A stretch of DNA of 8,694 nt from NCBI GenBank assembly GCA_031260235.1, contig JAIRKG010000079.1, forward strand, positions 1-8,694, written 5' to 3'. The notes under the pieces were generated by a model. The model saw nothing but the letters and a program-made list of their open reading frames with translations, made no database searches and was not told where the DNA came from. Positions within the stretch are counted from its first letter, which is position 1. Each line of letters opens with the position of its first letter. Made by a program: the position numbers and the translations under genes. This DNA is from Dysgonamonadaceae bacterium. Lineage in GTDB: Bacteria > Bacteroidota > Bacteroidia > Bacteroidales > Azobacteroidaceae. Below, in pieces: positions 6,033 through 8,694 of the stretch.

Positions 6033-6085
6033 TTGACAATTGACAAAGTAGCGCAAACTATTAGTTATCAATTATCAATTATCAA
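6033..6085. repeat. Heptamer repeats in inverted arms between rpsM and rpsK
   Basis: TTGACAA occurs twice in tandem at 6033-6046, and TTATCAA occurs three times in tandem at 6065-6085. The two units are near reverse complements (reverse complement of TTATCAA is TTGATAA), so the arms form an imperfect inverted repeat around an 18-nt centre (6047-6064). In the plus-strand RNA the pairing has A-C mismatches; in the minus-strand RNA these become G-U pairs. Similar short-period AT-rich repeats occur between genes in Bacteroidota. It may be a small mobile or slippage-derived element; no function is shown. Confidence 0.6.
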
Positions 6086-6094
6086 TTAAAAAAT

Positions 6095-6484
6095 ATGGCA
6101 AAAAAAACAGTTGCAACTAAAAAAAGGGTAGTGAAAGTTGATGCAAACGGTCAACTGCATGTCCATTCTTCGTTTAACAACATCATTGTTACCCTTGCAA
6201 ACAGCGAAGGACAAGTTATTTCCTGGTCTTCGGCAGGAAAAATGGGCTTTAGAAGTTCCAAGAAAAATACGCCTTATGCGGCTCAAATGGCGGCTCAGGA
6301 TTGCGCCAAAGTGGCTTATGATTTGGGGTTGAGAAAAGTGAAAGCTTACGTAAAAGGTCCCGGTAACGGTAGGGAATCGGCTATCCGGACAATTCACAGC
6401 GCAGGAATAGAAGTAACCGAAATCATTGATGTTACGCCGCTTCCTCACAATGGATGCAGACCGCCGAAAAGGAGAAGGGTTTGA
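6095..6484 (+). CDS. rpsK: 30S ribosomal protein S11 (uS11)
   Basis: S11 lies on the 30S platform, contacts the Shine-Dalgarno helix region and the 3' end of 16S rRNA, and forms part of the E-site mRNA exit. The 129-residue product has a basic N-terminus ([16 protein letters not shown]), then [15 protein letters not shown] (22-36), [11 protein letters not shown] (88-98) and the conserved end [18 protein letters not shown] (112-129). The length and start are normal. It is separated from rpsM by 70 nt of repeat-bearing sequence and from rpsD by 39 nt. The A-rich sequence AAAAAAT precedes the start. Confidence 0.98.
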   Translation: MAKKTVATKKRVVKVDANGQLHVHSSFNNIIVTLANSEGQVISWSSAGKMGFRSSKKNTPYAAQMAAQDCAKVAYDLGLRKVKAYVKGPGNGRESAIRTIHSAGIEVTEIIDVTPLPHNGCRPPKRRRV

Positions 6485-6489
6485 GAATA

Positions 6490-6515
6490 AAAGATTCAAA
6501 ATTTAAAGATTTAAA
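6490..6515 (+). repeat. Imperfect 11-bp direct repeat before rpsD
   Basis: AAAGATTCAAA (6490-6500) and AAAGATTTAAA (6505-6515) differ at one base and are offset by 15 bp. They fill much of the 39-nt rpsK-rpsD gap. The sequence is A/U-rich and would be unstructured in RNA, which may suit initiation without a Shine-Dalgarno sequence. It could also be chance in such AT-rich DNA. Confidence 0.4.
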
Positions 6516-6523
6516 TAAATAAT

Positions 6524-7129
6524 ATGGCAAGATATACTGGACCAAAAACAAAAATTGCGCGAAAGTTTGGCGAACCTATTTTCGGACCGGATAAAGTTCT
6601 CAGTAAGAAAAATTATCCACCTGGACAACACGGCAATGGGAGGAAGAAAAAAACTTCGGAATACGGCATTCAATTGCGCGAAAAACAAAAAGCAAAATAC
6701 ACATACGGCGTGTTGGAAAGGCAATTCCGTAACTTGTTTGAAAAGGCTTCTCGCGCCAAAGGAATTACCGGCGAGGTGCTTTTGCAATTGTTGGAATCCC
6801 GTTTGGATAACATCGTTTATCGCATGGGCTTGGCTAAAACGCGGGCAGGTGCTCGGCAACTAGTTTCGCACCGTCACGTTGTGGTTGATGGAAAGGTGGT
6901 TAACATCCCATCTTACAGCGTAAAACAAGGACAAATCGTGGGCGTTCGCGAAAAAGCCAAATCACTTGAAGTGATTCTCGACAGCGTTTCAGGTATAAAC
7001 CACGGTAAATATCCATGGATTGAGTACGATCGGAACTCTATGAGTGCCAAATATTTGCACATTCCAGAACGTGCCGATATTCCTGAAAATATCAAAGAAC
7101 AATTAATTGTAGAGTTATATTCTAAATAA
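6524..7129 (+). CDS. rpsD: 30S ribosomal protein S4 (uS4), cysteine-free form
   Basis: S4 is a primary 16S rRNA-binding protein that starts assembly of the 30S 5' domain; with S5 it affects fidelity, and in E. coli it represses the alpha operon. The 201-residue product starts [20 protein letters not shown]. The N-terminal region lacks the four-cysteine zinc motif of some homologues and has no cysteine at all, so it is the zinc-free type. The S4 RNA-binding domain covers about 91-155 and includes [20 protein letters not shown] (91-110) and [20 protein letters not shown] (111-130). It ends with a normal IVELYSK. rpoA follows after 12 nt. Confidence 0.98.
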   Translation: MARYTGPKTKIARKFGEPIFGPDKVLSKKNYPPGQHGNGRKKKTSEYGIQLREKQKAKYTYGVLERQFRNLFEKASRAKGITGEVLLQLLESRLDNIVYRMGLAKTRAGARQLVSHRHVVVDGKVVNIPSYSVKQGQIVGVREKAKSLEVILDSVSGINHGKYPWIEYDRNSMSAKYLHIPERADIPENIKEQLIVELYSK

Positions 7130-7141
7130 AAAATAATTATA

Positions 7142-8137
7142 ATGGCGATATTATCATTTCAAAAACCCGATAGAGTGTTAATGCTGGAATCGGACAACAT
7201 TTACGGGAAGTTTGAATTCCGTCCGTTAGAACCCGGTTATGGAATTACAATCGGTAATTCCCTGCGTCGCATTCTCCTGTCTTCGTTAGAAGGTTTTGCC
7301 ATATCCTCTATTAGAATTGATGGCGTTGAACATGAGTTTTCGACCATTCCCGGCGTAATAGAAGATGTTACAAACATTATCCTCAATCTGAAAAAAGTCC
7401 GGTTTAAACAAATCGTGAAAGAACTCGATGGTGAAACAGTAACAATTAATGTTTCGAGAGTCGAAGAATTTAAAGCCGCTGAAATCGGCAAACAACTGAA
7501 TGGATTTGAGGTTTTGAATCCGGATTTGGTAATCTGCAGGCTGAATAAAGGCGCAAATTTTTCCATTGAAATAACGGTAGATAAAGGTCGTGGCTACATT
7601 CCGGCCGAAGAAAACCGAAAAGAGACCGATGCTGTTAATCAGATTGCCATTGATTCAATTTTCACTCCTATTCGCAACGTCAAATATACGATTGAGAACT
7701 TCCGCGTGGAACAGAAAACGGACTACGAAAAGTTGATACTTGAGATTTCAACCGATGGTTCTATTCATCCAAAAGAAGCCTTGAAAGAAGCTGCCCGTAT
7801 TTTGATTCTTCATTTCGCGTTGTTTTCCGACGATAAAATTCATTTGGAAACCACGCATTCCGAATTAGAAGAAGATTTCGACGACGACGCTTTGCATACG
7901 CGCCAATTGTTGAAGACGAAATTGGTTGAAATGAACCTTTCGGTCAGGGCGTTGAACTGTTTGAAAGCCGCTGATGTGGAAACTTTGGGCGAATTGGTAA
8001 AATACCAAAGGGCAGATCTGCTGAAATTCCGGAATTTCGGTAAAAAATCATTGATGGAATTAGACGAATTACTTAAAACGCTCCATCTTGATTTCGGGAT
8101 GGATATCGCAAGATATAGATTAGATATAGATTATTAA
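7142..8137 (+). CDS. rpoA: DNA-directed RNA polymerase subunit alpha
   Basis: The alpha dimer is the scaffold on which the beta and beta' subunits assemble, and its C-terminal domain contacts upstream promoter DNA and activators. The 331-residue product has the N-terminal assembly domain (about 1-235), with [20 protein letters not shown] (32-51) and [13 protein letters not shown] (148-160). An acidic linker ([10 protein letters not shown], 241-250) follows, then the C-terminal domain (about 256-325). By alignment to the E. coli protein, the DNA-contact residues are kept: R269, N272, C273, G300, K302, S303 and E306. The first strand is close to the family form ([10 protein letters not shown]). 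It is 12 nt after rpsD and 5 nt before rplQ. Confidence 0.98.
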   Translation: MAILSFQKPDRVLMLESDNIYGKFEFRPLEPGYGITIGNSLRRILLSSLEGFAISSIRIDGVEHEFSTIPGVIEDVTNIILNLKKVRFKQIVKELDGETVTINVSRVEEFKAAEIGKQLNGFEVLNPDLVICRLNKGANFSIEITVDKGRGYIPAEENRKETDAVNQIAIDSIFTPIRNVKYTIENFRVEQKTDYEKLILEISTDGSIHPKEALKEAARILILHFALFSDDKIHLETTHSELEEDFDDDALHTRQLLKTKLVEMNLSVRALNCLKAADVETLGELVKYQRADLLKFRNFGKKSLMELDELLKTLHLDFGMDIARYRLDIDY

Positions 8138-8142
8138 TAACG

Positions 8143-8694
8143 ATGAGACATAACAATAAAATCAATCATTTAGGTCGTACTTATGCTCATAGAGACGCAA
8201 TGCTTTCAAACATGGCTATTTCTTTGATCAAGCATAAGAGAATTTTTACGACCCTTGCCAAGGCAAAAGAGCTTCGTAAATATATCGAACCGCTTATTAC
8301 AAAGAGCAAAACCGATACGACTCATTCGCGCCGTGTCGTGTTTAAGAATTTGAGTAACAAATTTGCCGTAAAAGAATTGTTTCAGGAAATTTCCAAGAAA
8401 ATTGGCGCCCGTCCGGGCGGATATACTCGCATTATAAAAATCGGTAACCGTTTAGGAGACAATGCTACTACTTGTTTTATCGAATTAGTGGATTACAACG
8501 AACTGATGTTGAAAGACAAAGCGCCGATAAAAACCAAGACGCGCCGTTCGAGAAGAAGCACGGGAAAAGGCACAGCCGCTCAGGGAGCGACTGTTTCCCT
8601 AAAAAACACGGCAGTGGAAGAAATAACAGCGGAAACAGTCGTAGAAGAACCGGTTGCTGAAATTCAGGCTGAAGAAATTCAGATCACTCCGGCG
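8143..8694 (+). CDS. rplQ: 50S ribosomal protein L17 (bL17), 3' partial
   Basis: L17 lies at the rim of the peptide exit tunnel on the 50S subunit. The frame starts [20 protein letters not shown] 5 nt after the rpoA stop and is still open at the right edge after 184 codons. The family core covers about 1-118, with [20 protein letters not shown] (21-40) and [19 protein letters not shown] (88-106). After it comes an extra tail of at least 65 residues: first basic ([14 protein letters not shown], 130-143), then acidic and Ala/Glu-rich ([22 protein letters not shown]). C-terminal extensions are common in Bacteroidota L17, but the full length of this one cannot be seen. The gene is the usual last member of the alpha operon. 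Confidence 0.96.
   Translation, partial: MRHNNKINHLGRTYAHRDAMLSNMAISLIKHKRIFTTLAKAKELRKYIEPLITKSKTDTTHSRRVVFKNLSNKFAVKELFQEISKKIGARPGGYTRIIKIGNRLGDNATTCFIELVDYNELMLKDKAPIKTKTRRSRRSTGKGTAAQGATVSLKNTAVEEITAETVVEEPVAEIQAEEIQITPA

Noticed and set aside
6033..6046. TTGACA words as a sigma-70 -35 box before rpsK
   Set aside because: Bacteroidota do not use TTGACA/TATAAT promoters, no TAnnTTTG follows, and the words belong to the heptamer repeat.
6086..6499. Minus-strand open frame of 137 codons over rpsK
   Set aside because: It covers rpsK completely and ends in the gaps on both sides; S11 on the plus strand explains the sequence.
8472..8660. Plus-strand 62-codon frame inside rplQ
   Set aside because: It is out of frame with L17, which is continuous from 8143 to the edge, and has low-complexity basic content.
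1..8694. Defence system, prophage, CRISPR array or transposase
   Set aside because: Apart from the left fragment and short gaps, the whole window is accounted for by translation, export and transcription genes on one strand.

Overview
The window reads as part of the chromosome of a Bacteroidota bacterium, probably class Bacteroidia. The signs are a promoter that matches the Bacteroidota -7 box TAnnTTTG exactly, AT-rich start regions that mostly lack a Shine-Dalgarno sequence, the order secY-map-infA-rpmJ with no adk gene, an L36 without zinc-binding cysteines, an S4 without cysteines, and an L17 with an acidic tail. Assignment below class is not supported by anything I can see. G+C is roughly 40% by eye.

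Layout: positions 1-117 hold the last 38 codons of an unrecognised gene. A tRNA-Thr(CGT) follows at 126-198. Positions 199-564 are a gene-free interval with three parts: an unexplained block of more balanced composition (about 200-340), a strong promoter candidate (394-423), and a roughly 135-nt leader with hairpins and a 23-codon upstream ORF whose stop overlaps the rpsH start. From 565 to the right edge there is one unbroken run of plus-strand genes in spc and alpha operon order: rpsH, rplF, rplR, rpsE, rpmD, rplO, secY, map, infA, rpmJ, rpsM, rpsK, rpsD, rpoA, rplQ. rplQ runs off the window.

The genes work together in growth. Nine ribosomal proteins, or eleven counting L30 and L36, fall in the S8-to-S4 part and L17 closes the run. 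SecY is the protein-export channel, methionine aminopeptidase trims new proteins, IF1 acts in initiation, and RpoA is the RNA polymerase alpha subunit. Most gaps are only 1-38 nt, so a single long transcript from the promoter near 416-423 is the simplest reading. The two longer gaps are infA-rpmJ (95 nt, with a 22-codon micro-ORF) and rpsM-rpsK (70 nt, with heptamer repeats in inverted orientation).

The most notable feature is the left border. In most bacteria rpsH follows rplE and rpsN; here it follows a tRNA and an unrelated gene, with its own promoter and leader. The S10-spc cluster therefore appears split just before rpsH. I found no phage, defence, CRISPR or transposase gene. The coding genes are ordinary, and the points of interest lie in the leader and the intergenic sequences.
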